DNA of 64,000 nt. Origin: Aeriscardovia sp. (GTDB taxonomy: Bacteria; Actinomycetota; Actinomycetes; Actinomycetales; Bifidobacteriaceae). Positions 1-8,020 of the stretch are shown piece by piece. The stretch lies in the NCBI GenBank assembly GCA_017405305.1, contig JAFRAT010000017.1, positions 1 to 64,000 of the forward strand, read 5' to 3'. Every line of letters begins with the position of its first letter. Position 1 is the first letter of the stretch. The translations under genes were made by a program, and so were the position numbers. A model generated the notes under the pieces. That model made no database searches. It worked only from the letters and a program-made list of their open reading frames with translations, and was not told where the DNA came from.

Positions 1-2
1 CC

Positions 3-914
3 GCGCGCAACGCCGCGCGCCACCAGAACGCGCAGGCGATGCGAGTCCAGCAGGCCCGCGCCATGGGGGCGCTGCGTCCCGCGCAGACCGGCGCGGACCC
101 GGCCATGAACCGGTCCGCCGCCGCGCGCGTCCGTAGCGCCCGCAGCATGCAGTACCGCAACGCCGCCGCGTTCGCGGCGAACCCCGCCAGCCCGCGCATG
201 GCGGGCAACCGCGCGCCGATCCAGCGTGACCAGCGCCGCAACCCGTACGCCGTCCGCGGACCGCAGGCCGCCAGGCGCGCCGCCGAAGCGGAGACCAAGA
301 AAAAGGGCGGCCTGACGCGCACCACGATCATCACGGTCGGCATCCTCGTCCTCGCGCTGCTGCTGGGCTGGTGCATCAAATCCCTGGACCTCGGCTCCTT
401 CCGCCTGGGCAACGACGATTCGCACGTCCAGTGGAATCTCAACGTCAATTCCGCGCCGATCCCCGGCGGCAAGGCCGAGGAGCAGGCCGACGCCAACGTG
501 ACAGGCGCCGACGTCGGCTCCAACGGTTCCTCGTCCAGCAGCGCGAACGTCAAGAACGCGCAGGCCGTCCCAGCTCCGGAATCGGCGAACACGACCGCCT
601 ACACGGTCAGCAGCACGCGGATCGTCCGCTCGCCGAGTCTCCAGGGCCTGGGCCTGCAGATCCACCTCGCCCAGCCCGAACCGGTGCAGAAGATCGTCAT
701 CACCACCCGCTACGGCGGCGGCCAGGCCGCGGTCTACGCGAATTCCACGGCGCAGGACCCGCAGAACGGCACCGCCCTGGCGAACTTCTCCTTCTCCTCC
801 AACGGCCAGACCACGGTGACGCTTCCCTCCGCCACGCAGACACAGGATCTCGTCATCTGGGTTTCCCGGAGCCCGGCCGGCGGTTTCTACTACCAAAGCG
901 TCGAAGTGTACTGA
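3..914 (+). CDS. 5'-truncated single-pass membrane protein with extracellular beta-sandwich-like tail
   Basis: The reading frame is open to the window edge, so the true start probably lies upstream; the first internal ATG is at 39. The visible protein has an Ala/Arg/Gln-rich, basic, low-complexity N-terminal half, then one strong membrane segment (about residues 93-115 counted from the ATG at 39, core ITVGILVLALLLGW). A Ser/Asn/Ala-rich linker and a C-terminal region of about 100 residues (TTAYTVSSTRIVRSP to YYQSVEVY) follow, alternating like a beta-sandwich. That tail resembles the discoidin-like domain at the C-terminus of some actinobacterial MurJ/MviN and kinase-like envelope proteins; this is family resemblance only. 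Predicted topology is N-terminus in, C-terminus out. Function unknown. Confidence 0.6.
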   Translation, partial: ARNAARHQNAQAMRVQQARAMGALRPAQTGADPAMNRSAAARVRSARSMQYRNAAAFAANPASPRMAGNRAPIQRDQRRNPYAVRGPQAARRAAEAETKKKGGLTRTTIITVGILVLALLLGWCIKSLDLGSFRLGNDDSHVQWNLNVNSAPIPGGKAEEQADANVTGADVGSNGSSSSSANVKNAQAVPAPESANTTAYTVSSTRIVRSPSLQGLGLQIHLAQPEPVQKIVITTRYGGGQAAVYANSTAQDPQNGTALANFSFSSNGQTTVTLPSATQTQDLVIWVSRSPAGGFYYQSVEVY

Positions 915-1138
915 GCCGCGGTCCCGGCATCGTGGTCATGCCGTTGGCATGCCATGACCACGACGTAAAGGCCTGCACCGCTATTCCAAGCGCTGTCCGA
1001 AAAGATGGTATCGATTCCAGAGCATTTCCTTGGAACCACCGCTGGCGCGGCCGCCCGCGCCATCCTAGAATCTGATGGCAAAACGGGCGCGGAGCGGCTG
1101 CCGGACGGCGCCGCGGCCGCCCGGGCAAGAAGGCTCCT

Positions 1139-2785
1139 ATGTCATCCCAGAACGCAGCGGCGCCCACGCCCGTGCGGCGGACGCTGACCCTGTTCGGTTT
1201 CTTCGCCATGACGGCGTCGATGGTCATGGCCGTTTACGAGTACCCCAGTTTCGGCACGTCCAAATTCTCCTGCGTGTTCTTCGCCCTGCTGGGCGGCCTG
1301 TTCTGGTTCCTGCCCATGGCGTTGATGGCCGCTGAGATGGCGTCCGTCGACGGCTGGTCGGAAGGCGGCATCTTCGGCTGGGTCAGCAACGCCCTGCACA
1401 ACGAACGGCTCGGTTTCATGGCCCTCTTCTTCCAGTGGTTCCAGATCACCGTGGGATATGTGACCATGAGCTATGTCATCATCGGCCTGCTCTCGGAGAT
1501 CCTCGGCTGGCCCGCCCTCAATGATTCCCCGGGACTCAAATTCGTCGCCGTGCTCGTCATCTTCTTCGGCGTCACGCTCCTGCAGCTGGGCGGAACGAAG
1601 CACACCGCGGCCATCGCCAAGATCGGCTTCATCGTGGGCATTCTCTGTTCGGCGATCATCCTCTTCGTGTTCGCCATCGTCTATCTGGCGCAGGGGCACC
1701 CCGTCCAGATCCGGTTCGGCGCGCGGCAGTTCTTCCCTGACTTCAGCCAGATGGGCACGCTGACGATTTTCGCCACCTTCATCCTGGCGTACACGGGCGT
1801 GGAAGCCTCCGGATCGCACGTCAACGAGCTGCAGAAACCCGGCCGCAACTACCCGCTGGCCATGTTCATCCTCGTGGCCATCGCCATCATCTTCGACTCC
1901 TTGGGCGGCATCTCCGTGGCATCGGTCATCCCGGAGAAGGAGCTCTCTCTCAACGCCGGCATCTATCAGACCCTTGACTACCTCATGTACGTCGACACCG
2001 GCCGGACGCACCATCTCACTTGGCTGCTCGACCTGGTGTGCCTGCTCATCTGCTTCGGCGTCATCGCCGAGATCGGCTCCTGGGTCGTCGGCCCGTCCAA
2101 GGGCCTGCAGGGCAGCGCCTGGTACGGTCTCATGCCCAAGTGGGTCTCCCACCAGAACAAGTACGGCGTGCCGACCTTCATGATCGCCGCGCAGTTCTGC
2201 GTGGTCGCCGTGTGGGACGCGGTCCTGACCTTCGGCGGCGGCAGCGACGGCAACATGTCGTTCCTCATCGCCACGACCCTCACAAGCCTTGTGTACCTCG
2301 TGTGCTACCTGCTGATGTACGTGTCCTACTTCCGCCTCATCTACACGGAGAAGGAGCTCAAGCGCACGTACAACGTGCCCGGCGGCACCGTCGGCAAGAC
2401 GATCTTCGCTTGCTGCGGCCTGCTGTGCTCGCTTTTCGCCTTCGCCGTGTCGTTCATCCCGACGTCGGCCCTGCCGGTGTCCGACGGCGCTCGCTTTGTC
2501 GTGATCCTGACATACTGCTTCCTTGGCACCGTCATCCTGGCGTTCACGATTCCGGCTTTCCGCCGCCACTACCTTAAGAAGCTGGATCCGAGCGAGATCC
2601 GCGTCATGCACTTCCGTCTGCTGTGGCGCCGCGTGCCGACCATCATGCAAGATGCCGTGGACGCCGCCCGCAAGCGCAACCACGTGACCGAGGTTGACGG
2701 CCACCTCGTCCAGATGCTGGAGGACAAGAACGGCGAGAAAAACAGAGTGGAGAGGTCCGACCGCTTCGAGGACTCCGGTTTCTGA
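1139..2785 (+). CDS. APC-superfamily amino-acid permease, GadC-like
   Basis: A 548-residue polytopic protein with about twelve hydrophobic segments that imports or exchanges amino acids across the cytoplasmic membrane. The N-terminus (LTLFGFFAMTASMVMAVYEY) and the AAEMASVDGWSEGGIFGW segment are typical of the glutamate:GABA antiporter (GadC/YjeM-like) branch. A charged C-terminal tail of about 70 residues follows the last membrane segment. The start is supported by AAGAAGG at 1127-1133, five bases before ATG. It stands alone and ends at a strong hairpin facing a convergent pair. Substrate cannot be assigned: no decarboxylase gene is nearby. A second, divergent member of the family lies at 35.3-37.0 kb. 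Confidence 0.88.
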   Translation: MSSQNAAAPTPVRRTLTLFGFFAMTASMVMAVYEYPSFGTSKFSCVFFALLGGLFWFLPMALMAAEMASVDGWSEGGIFGWVSNALHNERLGFMALFFQWFQITVGYVTMSYVIIGLLSEILGWPALNDSPGLKFVAVLVIFFGVTLLQLGGTKHTAAIAKIGFIVGILCSAIILFVFAIVYLAQGHPVQIRFGARQFFPDFSQMGTLTIFATFILAYTGVEASGSHVNELQKPGRNYPLAMFILVAIAIIFDSLGGISVASVIPEKELSLNAGIYQTLDYLMYVDTGRTHHLTWLLDLVCLLICFGVIAEIGSWVVGPSKGLQGSAWYGLMPKWVSHQNKYGVPTFMIAAQFCVVAVWDAVLTFGGGSDGNMSFLIATTLTSLVYLVCYLLMYVSYFRLIYTEKELKRTYNVPGGTVGKTIFACCGLLCSLFAFAVSFIPTSALPVSDGARFVVILTYCFLGTVILAFTIPAFRRHYLKKLDPSEIRVMHFRLLWRRVPTIMQDAVDAARKRNHVTEVDGHLVQMLEDKNGEKNRVERSDRFEDSGF

Positions 2786-2826
2786 CCTGGTAGGGATTCC
2801 AGGCGATCCGATAGCAAGGGCAAGAA

Positions 2827-2860
2827 GAGGGGCGCCGCGTCGAGTGAAGCGGCGCCCCTC
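2827..2860. terminator. Bidirectional terminator hairpin, 12-bp perfect stem
   Basis: GAGGGGCGCCGC (2827-2838) and its exact complement (2849-2860) flank a 10-nt loop between the permease and the convergent trmL operon. No U-tract follows on either strand. Confidence 0.75.
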
Positions 2861-2882
2861 TGCCGTGTTCGGCTCGCCTGGC

Positions 2883-3269
2883 CTATTCCACGTGCTCATT
2901 GGCGTCGGACTCTTGGAAGATGTAGGCGTACGCGGCGTCGACGAGCCACTCGTCCGGCGTCTGGCCATGGTCCTCCGCACTGGTGGCCACCGCGGACCAC
3001 AGCGCGTCCGGCATCTCGATGACGTGCCGCCCGTTGGCGGCATCGGCTTCGCTGTCCTGCCGATCCTTGGCCTGGATGCCCAAGCGCAGGACCTCCAGGA
3101 TGACGTCCTTGCCTTTGCGCGCCATCTGCGCGGCCAGTTCGCCGGCCTTGTAAGTGCGGTAGATCTCCGTTTTGCACAGGTCGGCCGCTGTATGCGCCGC
3201 GCGGCGCATGGGGTCGGGATGTCGGACGGTTCCGCGGCGCTGGGCGCCGCCGCGCTCCGCACCGGTCAT
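2883..3269 (-). CDS. Small protein with ribbon-helix-helix-like C-terminus, coupled to trmL
   Basis: A 128-residue protein whose ATG overlaps the trmL stop as ATGA (3266-3269), implying translational coupling. The N-terminal 30 residues are basic and low-complexity. The middle (KAGELAAQMARKGKDVIL) is helical. The C-terminal part, RHVIEMPDALW followed by two predicted helices (SAVATSAEDHG, TPDEWLVDAAYAYI), has the strand-helix-helix outline of CopG/RHH DNA-binding proteins. The DNA-binding role is inference from pattern only; no adjacent toxin-like gene is present, since the coupled partner is a tRNA methyltransferase. The family is not otherwise recognised. Confidence 0.72.
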   Translation of the reverse strand: MTGAERGGAQRRGTVRHPDPMRRAAHTAADLCKTEIYRTYKAGELAAQMARKGKDVILEVLRLGIQAKDRQDSEADAANGRHVIEMPDALWSAVATSAEDHGQTPDEWLVDAAYAYIFQESDANEHVE

Positions 3270-3934
3270 TTCCCGCCCTGGAACCCGAGCTGGCGCCAGG
3301 CCTCGTAGATGGCGATGGACGCGCAGTTCGCCAGGTTGAGGCTGCGCAGGCTGGGGCGCATTGGCAGCCGCACCTGCTCGGCCACATGCGGTCCGAACAT
3401 GATGCTGAGCGGGTCGGGGACGTTGCCCGGCTCCGGTCCGAACAGGAGAATGTCGGTCGGCCTGTATTTGATGTCCGTGTGCAGCTTGCCGGCGCGGGCG
3501 GTGAACGCGATGATGCGCGAGTCCGGCATGGATTTGACGAGGTCGTCGAAATCCGGGTGCAGTACGACGTGGGCCATGTCGTGGTAGTCGAGGCCCGCGC
3601 GGCGAAGCTTGGTGTCCTTGAGGTCGAAGCCGAGCGGTTCGATGAGGTGGAGAATCGTGCCCGTCACGGCGCACAAGCGGATGGCCGAACCCGTGTTGCC
3701 TGGGATGCGCGGCGAATAGAAGCACAGGTGCGGCGTCGAGGTCTTGGTTTCGGCGGCCTGTTGGGCGCTGATCATGGCGTCGGCGGTGCTGATGGGGTTG
3801 CCGTGCGCGTCCGTGAGCAGCTCGTCCGGGCCGTAGTTGGATTTGCGGTAGCCGTATTCGAACATGGACTCGACCCTGTCTACGGCCGCGGTTTCGGCGG
3901 TGTTCATCCGCTGCTGTTCTTTTTCGTCCGACAT
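3266..3934 (-). CDS. trmL: SpoU-family tRNA (cytidine/uridine-34 2'-O)-methyltransferase
   Basis: SPOUT methyltransferase that 2'-O-methylates the wobble nucleotide of tRNA-Leu isoacceptors in the characterised TrmL family. Visible family blocks are YSPRIPGNTGSAIRLCAVTG near the N-terminus, ILLFGPEPGNVPD, and the SAM-binding trefoil-knot end LPMRPSLRSLNLANCASIAIYEAWRQ. An N-terminal extension of about 60 residues precedes the domain. I chose ATG at 3934 (MSDEKEQQ); an in-frame TTG at 3964 would add ten residues, and an ATG at 3907 would also spare the domain. No good Shine-Dalgarno precedes 3934, and mutY diverges only about 20 bp away, so promoters overlap and the transcript may be leaderless. 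First gene of a two-gene operon. Confidence 0.85.
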   Translation of the reverse strand: MSDEKEQQRMNTAETAAVDRVESMFEYGYRKSNYGPDELLTDAHGNPISTADAMISAQQAAETKTSTPHLCFYSPRIPGNTGSAIRLCAVTGTILHLIEPLGFDLKDTKLRRAGLDYHDMAHVVLHPDFDDLVKSMPDSRIIAFTARAGKLHTDIKYRPTDILLFGPEPGNVPDPLSIMFGPHVAEQVRLPMRPSLRSLNLANCASIAIYEAWRQLGFQGGK

Positions 3935-3953
3935 ACGCGAAAGATTAGGGAAT

Positions 3954-4877
3954 ATGACTGACAATCACGCGTTCGGCCGCGAGGATGCCGAAGCGCTGGT
4001 TCCACGCCTGCGGGTCTGGTGGGAAACGGCTGCGAGAGACCTGCCCTGGCGGGGCGAGGACGGGCCGGCCTGGGGTGTCCTTGTCTCCGAGGTCATGAGC
4101 CAGCAGACGCCGATGTCGCGGGTCGCGCCGTACTGGACGGACTGGATGCGCCGCTGGCCTACGCCGGATTCGTGCGCGGCCGCGAGCAAGGCGGAGATCC
4201 TGACGGCCTGGGGGAATCTGGGCTATCCTTCGCGTGCCCTGCGCCTGCGGGCCTGCGCCCAAACCGTCGTCGAACGGTTCGGCGGCAGCGTGCCGCAGGA
4301 CTACGGGGACCTGGTCTCGCTGCCGGGCGTGGGCCGGTACACGGCCAGCGCCGTCTTGTCGTTTGCGTTCGGGAAGCGCGTCGCCGTCGTCGATACGAAC
4401 ATCCGGCGTGTCGTGTCCCGCGCGTTCGACGGCGGGGAGAGCATCGGGGGCGCGACGACGAAAGCGGACCTTGCCCGCGCCGTCGAGCTGCTGCCGCGGG
4501 AGGATGGCGACTCCGTCGTCTGGAACCAGACGCTGATGGAAATCGGCGCGACCGTCTGCACATCGTCCAATCCGCGCTGCGGGACCTGTCCGCTGGCCGG
4601 AGTCTGCCGATGGAAGCGCGCGGGCTATCCGGGGATGGGCGCGGCGCGCACGCGCTCGGCGCAAAAGTGGAAAGGCACCGACCGCCAGGTCCGCGGCATT
4701 GTGCTCAAAGCCTTGCGCCGGCAGGCGAAGGACGGCGTCGCCCGGCCGCGTCTAGCGCCGGACGATCTGGAAGCCCTGTGGCCCGACTCCGGCCAGCTGC
4801 GCGCCTGCGTCGCCGCGCTGGATGCCGACGGCCTGGTGGCCATCGGCCGGGACGGCGGCGTCACGTTCCCGGACTGA
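3954..4877 (+). CDS. mutY: A/G-specific adenine DNA glycosylase
   Basis: Removes adenine mispaired with 8-oxoguanine in base-excision repair. The 307-residue protein shows the HhH-GPD core: SQQTPMSRVAPYW, helix-hairpin-helix LPGVGRYTASAVLSFAFG, and the catalytic Asp in VAVVDTNIRRVVSRAF. A [4Fe-4S] cluster signature C-x6-C-x2-C-x5-C (CTSSNPRCGTCPLAGVC) follows. The tail is shorter than in E. coli MutY (350 aa), as is common in actinobacteria, and appears as a short winged-helix-like region rather than a full NUDIX-like domain. Start chosen at ATG 3954 because the domain begins just after it; AGGG sits close upstream. The 3' end overlaps the convergent radA by 17 bp. Confidence 0.93.
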   Translation: MTDNHAFGREDAEALVPRLRVWWETAARDLPWRGEDGPAWGVLVSEVMSQQTPMSRVAPYWTDWMRRWPTPDSCAAASKAEILTAWGNLGYPSRALRLRACAQTVVERFGGSVPQDYGDLVSLPGVGRYTASAVLSFAFGKRVAVVDTNIRRVVSRAFDGGESIGGATTKADLARAVELLPREDGDSVVWNQTLMEIGATVCTSSNPRCGTCPLAGVCRWKRAGYPGMGAARTRSAQKWKGTDRQVRGIVLKALRRQAKDGVARPRLAPDDLEALWPDSGQLRACVAALDADGLVAIGRDGGVTFPD

Positions 4878-6315
4878 GGTGTCGCGCGGCGCTGACGACC
4901 CCGGCCGCCGTCAACGCCTCCCGGATGGCCGGCACCCGGACGATCCGCAGCGAGGCGAGCCGTTCCTCCTTGCGCAGCCGTTGGCGCGCGGGGACGAGGA
5001 CGATCCGGAACCCCAGCCGTTGGGCCTCGAGCAAGCGCTGCTCCAAGCGTGGAACGGGCCGCACCTCGCCGGTGAGGGAGACCTCGCCGAAGGCTGCCGT
5101 CGTGCGCGGCACGGGCCTGCCGGTCGCGGCGGACGCCAGAGCCACGCAGGCCGCCAGGTCGCAGGACGGCTCCTTGGCGCTGCCGCCGGCGATGGTGGAG
5201 AGGTACAGGTCCTTGTTCAGCAGCTGGACGCGCGCGTGCTTGTGCATGACGGCCACTAGCATGGCGACACGGTTGTAGTCCACGCCGTTGACGGCCCGTC
5301 GGGGCGCCGGCAGCGCGCTCGACGTCACCAAGGCCTGGATTTCGATCGGCATACTGCGCCGGCCCTCCAGGGTGAAGGTGATGCAGGCGCCTTCGCTGGG
5401 CGCGTCAAAGCTGGAGACGAACAGGCCCGATGGGTCGGCGACTTCGTTGATCCCTGCGTCGTCCATGTCGAAGCAGCCGACCTCGTCCGTCGGCCCGAAA
5501 CGGTTTTTGACGGCGCGCAGCATTCTCAGGGCCGTGCGGCTGTCGCCCTCGAACCGGCAGACGACGTCCACCAGATGCTCCAGGGTTCTCGGGCCGGCGA
5601 CGGACCCGTCCTTGGTGACATGGCCGACGAGCAGAGTGGGGATATTGAAGGACTTGGCCACGCCGATGACGCCGTGCGCCACTTCGCGCACCTGCGCCGA
5701 TCCGCCGGAGATGCCGTCGCTGTCGCCGGACATGATGGTCTGCACGGAGTCGACGATGGCCAGGTCCGGCCGATGCGAGGCCATGAGGTCGAGCGCGCTG
5801 CCCAGGTCCGTAGTAGACGCCAGCAGCAGCCGTTCGTCCATCGCCCCGACGCGGCGGGCCCGCAGCCGGATCTGCGCCGCCGACTCCTCGCCGGAGATGT
5901 AGAGGACAGTCCTGCCGCCGCGGGCGATGCTGCCAGCCGTCTCCAGCAGCAGCGTCGACTTGCCGATGCCCGGCTCGCCGGCGACAAGCACAACCGATCC
6001 GGGTACGATGCCGCCGCCCAGGACCCGATCGAACTCCGAGAAACCGGTGGCCAGCCGCTTATCCCCCTCGTCCGCTTCCCCGCCCAGGTCGGTAATGGGC
6101 CGCGCCGCGGCGTCACCGGCGCCGACGGTTCCCAGGCCCGCTGCGCCGCCGCTTCCCATGCCCGGCTTCCGTCCCGCCGCCGTGCGGGCAGGCGCCATGG
6201 GAGCGTGGTGCTCCTGGACGGTTCCCCACTGCCCGCAGTTCGGGCACCGCCCGTACCACTTGACGCCGCTCCAGCCGCATTCGGAACACAGGTACATGGT
6301 CGTCGTTCTCGTCAT
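4861..6315 (-). CDS. radA: DNA repair protein RadA
   Basis: RecA-like, Lon-like branch-migration ATPase acting in recombinational repair. In order: a four-cysteine zinc finger (CSECGWSGVKWYGRCPNC), Walker A GEPGIGKSTLLLETA, a Walker B region LAIVDSVQTI, the RadA hallmark KNRFG inside AVKNRFGPTDEVG, and a C-terminal Lon-protease-like domain ending near VPAIREALTAAG. At 484 residues it is slightly longer than E. coli RadA (460), with a Gly/Ala-rich linker after the zinc finger. Start is ATG 6315; an ATG six codons in (MYLCSECG) is equally compatible. A -10-like GATAGC a few bases upstream suggests a short or absent leader. Tail-to-tail overlap with mutY. Confidence 0.95.
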   Translation of the reverse strand: MTRTTTMYLCSECGWSGVKWYGRCPNCGQWGTVQEHHAPMAPARTAAGRKPGMGSGGAAGLGTVGAGDAAARPITDLGGEADEGDKRLATGFSEFDRVLGGGIVPGSVVLVAGEPGIGKSTLLLETAGSIARGGRTVLYISGEESAAQIRLRARRVGAMDERLLLASTTDLGSALDLMASHRPDLAIVDSVQTIMSGDSDGISGGSAQVREVAHGVIGVAKSFNIPTLLVGHVTKDGSVAGPRTLEHLVDVVCRFEGDSRTALRMLRAVKNRFGPTDEVGCFDMDDAGINEVADPSGLFVSSFDAPSEGACITFTLEGRRSMPIEIQALVTSSALPAPRRAVNGVDYNRVAMLVAVMHKHARVQLLNKDLYLSTIAGGSAKEPSCDLAACVALASAATGRPVPRTTAAFGEVSLTGEVRPVPRLEQRLLEAQRLGFRIVLVPARQRLRKEERLASLRIVRVPAIREALTAAGVVSAARHLSPGT

Positions 6316-6378
6316 GCTTCGACGCTATCGCGTTTCCTGCCCGACGCCTCCGGAAGCGTCCACTCGGCGTGGAAAAAT

Positions 6379-7008
6379 ATGCCCATGAGCTCAGAACCGA
6401 AAAAACGCCACACCGGCGCGAGCGTGACCATCGCCGTGGTCGTTCTGATCGTCCTCTGCCTTCTTTCCGCGTTCATCTGGCCCGGCTGGGCCGTCAAGAC
6501 AACGCCGCAGCAGCAGGCGGCGTCCCCGGCCCAGAGTTCCGAAGCGGCGAAAAGCGACGCGCCGACGCCCGCCAAAACGCCTGCCGCGCTGCCGCTGCCC
6601 GACAACGCCACGAACCTGCTGAAGGCCATGCCAGCCACCGTCGGGTCATACTCCCGCCAGCAGATCACCAACGTCACTCTGTGGGAGCAGGCCCTGCCGC
6701 TCGAGGAACACCAGATCGTGTATTCCAACGGCGCCGCCTCGCAGGATATCACCCTGACCGTCGCGCAATGGGCGCTCGCCGACAACGCGAAGAGCGAGTT
6801 CGCGTCCCTGGCCGCCAAGATGACCGGCGCGAAAATCGCCGACGGCGACGTCAAGGTCAACGGCCAGTCCACCGGCAGCTACCAGGTGAACGAGGACCAA
6901 GGCGATTCCGGCCAGGCGACCGCGCTGTGGCAGAACAGCACCTGCGTCTTCCAGGTCACTGGCCCGACAGCGGAGGTCAGGACCTTCTACAAGCAGTTCC
7001 CGTTGTGA
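6379..7008 (+). CDS. Membrane-anchored hypothetical protein
   Basis: A 209-residue protein with a short cytosolic N-terminus (MPMSSEPKKRH), one membrane-spanning segment (about residues 15-36, VTIAVVVLIVLCLLSAFIW), a Gln/Ala/Ser/Pro-rich linker, and an extracytoplasmic domain of about 130 residues (LLKAMPATVGSYSRQQ to TFYKQFPL). No cysteine lipobox is seen. Two in-frame ATGs (6379 and 6385) are possible starts. It is transcribed divergently from radA and sits upstream of the bS22 gene, with no sign of sharing its transcript because bS22 has its own promoter. I do not recognise the family. Confidence 0.75.
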   Translation: MPMSSEPKKRHTGASVTIAVVVLIVLCLLSAFIWPGWAVKTTPQQQAASPAQSSEAAKSDAPTPAKTPAALPLPDNATNLLKAMPATVGSYSRQQITNVTLWEQALPLEEHQIVYSNGAASQDITLTVAQWALADNAKSEFASLAAKMTGAKIADGDVKVNGQSTGSYQVNEDQGDSGQATALWQNSTCVFQVTGPTAEVRTFYKQFPL

Positions 7009-7054
7009 CGACGCTGGGCGTGAGTCCCGCGAAAGGAGTACCATTGCGCGATGG

Positions 7055-7084
7055 TTGACTTTTCGTAGTCGTTGCCGGTAAAGA
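7055..7084 (+). promoter_or_regulatory. Predicted promoter for bS22
   Basis: TTGACT at 7055-7060 and TAAAGA at 7079-7084, separated by 18 bp, just upstream of the small ribosomal protein gene. Prediction by consensus only. Confidence 0.45.
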
Positions 7085-7097
7085 TTGGAGGCCCGTT

Positions 7098-7190
7098 ATG
7101 GGATCAGTCATCAAGAAGCGCCGCAAGCGCATGAGCAAGAAGAAGCATCGCAAAATGCTTCGCAAGACCCGTCATCAGCGCAATAAATGA
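7098..7190 (+). CDS. Small ribosomal protein bS22 (AURKAIP1/COX24-domain protein)
   Basis: A 30-codon gene encoding an extremely basic peptide, beginning [19 protein letters not shown] and ending RHQRNK. This matches the tiny actinobacterial protein annotated as AURKAIP1/COX24-domain protein and found in mycobacterial 30S subunits as bS22. GGAGG at 7087-7091 with a 6-nt spacer to ATG makes translation very likely. It is followed at once by a long terminator hairpin, so it appears to be monocistronic. Its length is below many gene-calling cut-offs, so it is easily missed. Confidence 0.9.
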   Translation: MGSVIKKRRKRMSKKKHRKMLRKTRHQRNK

Positions 7191-7203
7191 GTCTTGGCTG
7201 AAA

Positions 7204-7264
7204 GGATCTGGAAACCCTCCGCGGCCCCTGCAAGACGCAGGGGCCGCGGAGGGTTTCCAGATCC
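7204..7264. terminator. 27-bp perfect inverted repeat, bidirectional terminator
   Basis: Arms 7204-7230 and 7238-7264 are exact reverse complements around a 7-nt loop (CAAGACG). It lies between bS22 (+) and rpiA (-), which converge. No U-run follows; the stem is much longer than a typical intrinsic terminator. Confidence 0.8.
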
Positions 7265-7297
7265 GGGCGCACCAGGGCGGATGGCGGCCCGCCCGTC

Positions 7298-8020
7298 TCA
7301 GCGCTTGAGCGGGTTGACGAGGACGGCCGGCTTGCCGGGATTGCCGACGATGACCTCGTCCACCATGCCCAGGAACAAGCCATGCTCCACCACGCCGACG
7401 GTGGAAATGAGATCCTGCGCCAGTTCGCGCGGATGATCGATGTGGCCCAGATGCAGGTCGACGATGTAATTGTTCTCGTCGGTGCGGATCGGCGTCCCGT
7501 CCTCGCCTGTGCGCAGGACCGGCTCGTAGCCGCGTTCGCGGAATCGGGAAACGACGTGCCGCGCGCCGAAGGGGATGACCTCGATCGGCAGCGGGAAGGC
7601 ACCGATCTCGTCGCAGAGCTTGGAGCGGTCGACGATCCACACGTAGCGGTCGGAGTTGACAGCCACGATTTTCTCCCACAGCAGTGCCGCGCCGCCGCCC
7701 TTGATGCCGTTGAAGTTCGCGTCGACCTGGTCAGCGCCGTCGATGGTGAGGTCCAGGCGGCCGACGTCGTCGATGTCGACGATGCGGATGCCATAGCTTT
7801 CCGCCTGCCGGGTCGTGCGCCGGGACGTGGTCACGCCGGTGATGTCCAGGCCCTCCTCCTGATGGCGACGGCCGAGTTCGTCGACCAGGTAGCGCACGGT
7901 GGATCCGGTTCCCAGTCCGACGGCCATGCCCGGCTTGACCAGCCGCGCCGCGGCGATGCCTGCTTCCTTTTTCAGCGCGTCCTGCGCTGCTTTCGCTTCG
8001 TTCCGAGTCGCGTCGTCCAT
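7298..8020 (-). CDS. rpiA: Ribose-5-phosphate isomerase A
   Basis: Interconverts ribose-5-phosphate and ribulose-5-phosphate; in bifidobacteria-like organisms this supports pentose flow into the phosphoketolase pathway. The 240-residue product carries the family blocks GLGTGSTVRYLVDELG, DGADQVD (catalytic Asp), IKGGGAALLWEKIVA, and a C-terminal GMVDEVIVG. The start at 8020 is supported by a strong Shine-Dalgarno AAGGAGG (complement of 8025-8031) four bases before ATG. Unusually, the upstream RNase HI frame runs into rpiA without a stop, so a longer fused product is also possible. Ends at the 27-bp hairpin shared with bS22. Confidence 0.93.
   Translation of the reverse strand: MDDATRNEAKAAQDALKKEAGIAAARLVKPGMAVGLGTGSTVRYLVDELGRRHQEEGLDITGVTTSRRTTRQAESYGIRIVDIDDVGRLDLTIDGADQVDANFNGIKGGGAALLWEKIVAVNSDRYVWIVDRSKLCDEIGAFPLPIEVIPFGARHVVSRFRERGYEPVLRTGEDGTPIRTDENNYIVDLHLGHIDHPRELAQDLISTVGVVEHGLFLGMVDEVIVGNPGKPAVLVNPLKR

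Noticed and set aside
1142-3262. 706-codon frame on the minus strand across the permease
   Set aside because: It lies antisense to a gene with clear APC motifs, is low-complexity (Asp/Glu/Val/Ala/Gln) and has no motif; it is a high-GC codon-bias artefact.
3935-3964. TTG start for trmL at 3964
   Set aside because: It overlaps the start of the divergent mutY and adds ten residues without family similarity; ATG 3934 is simpler.
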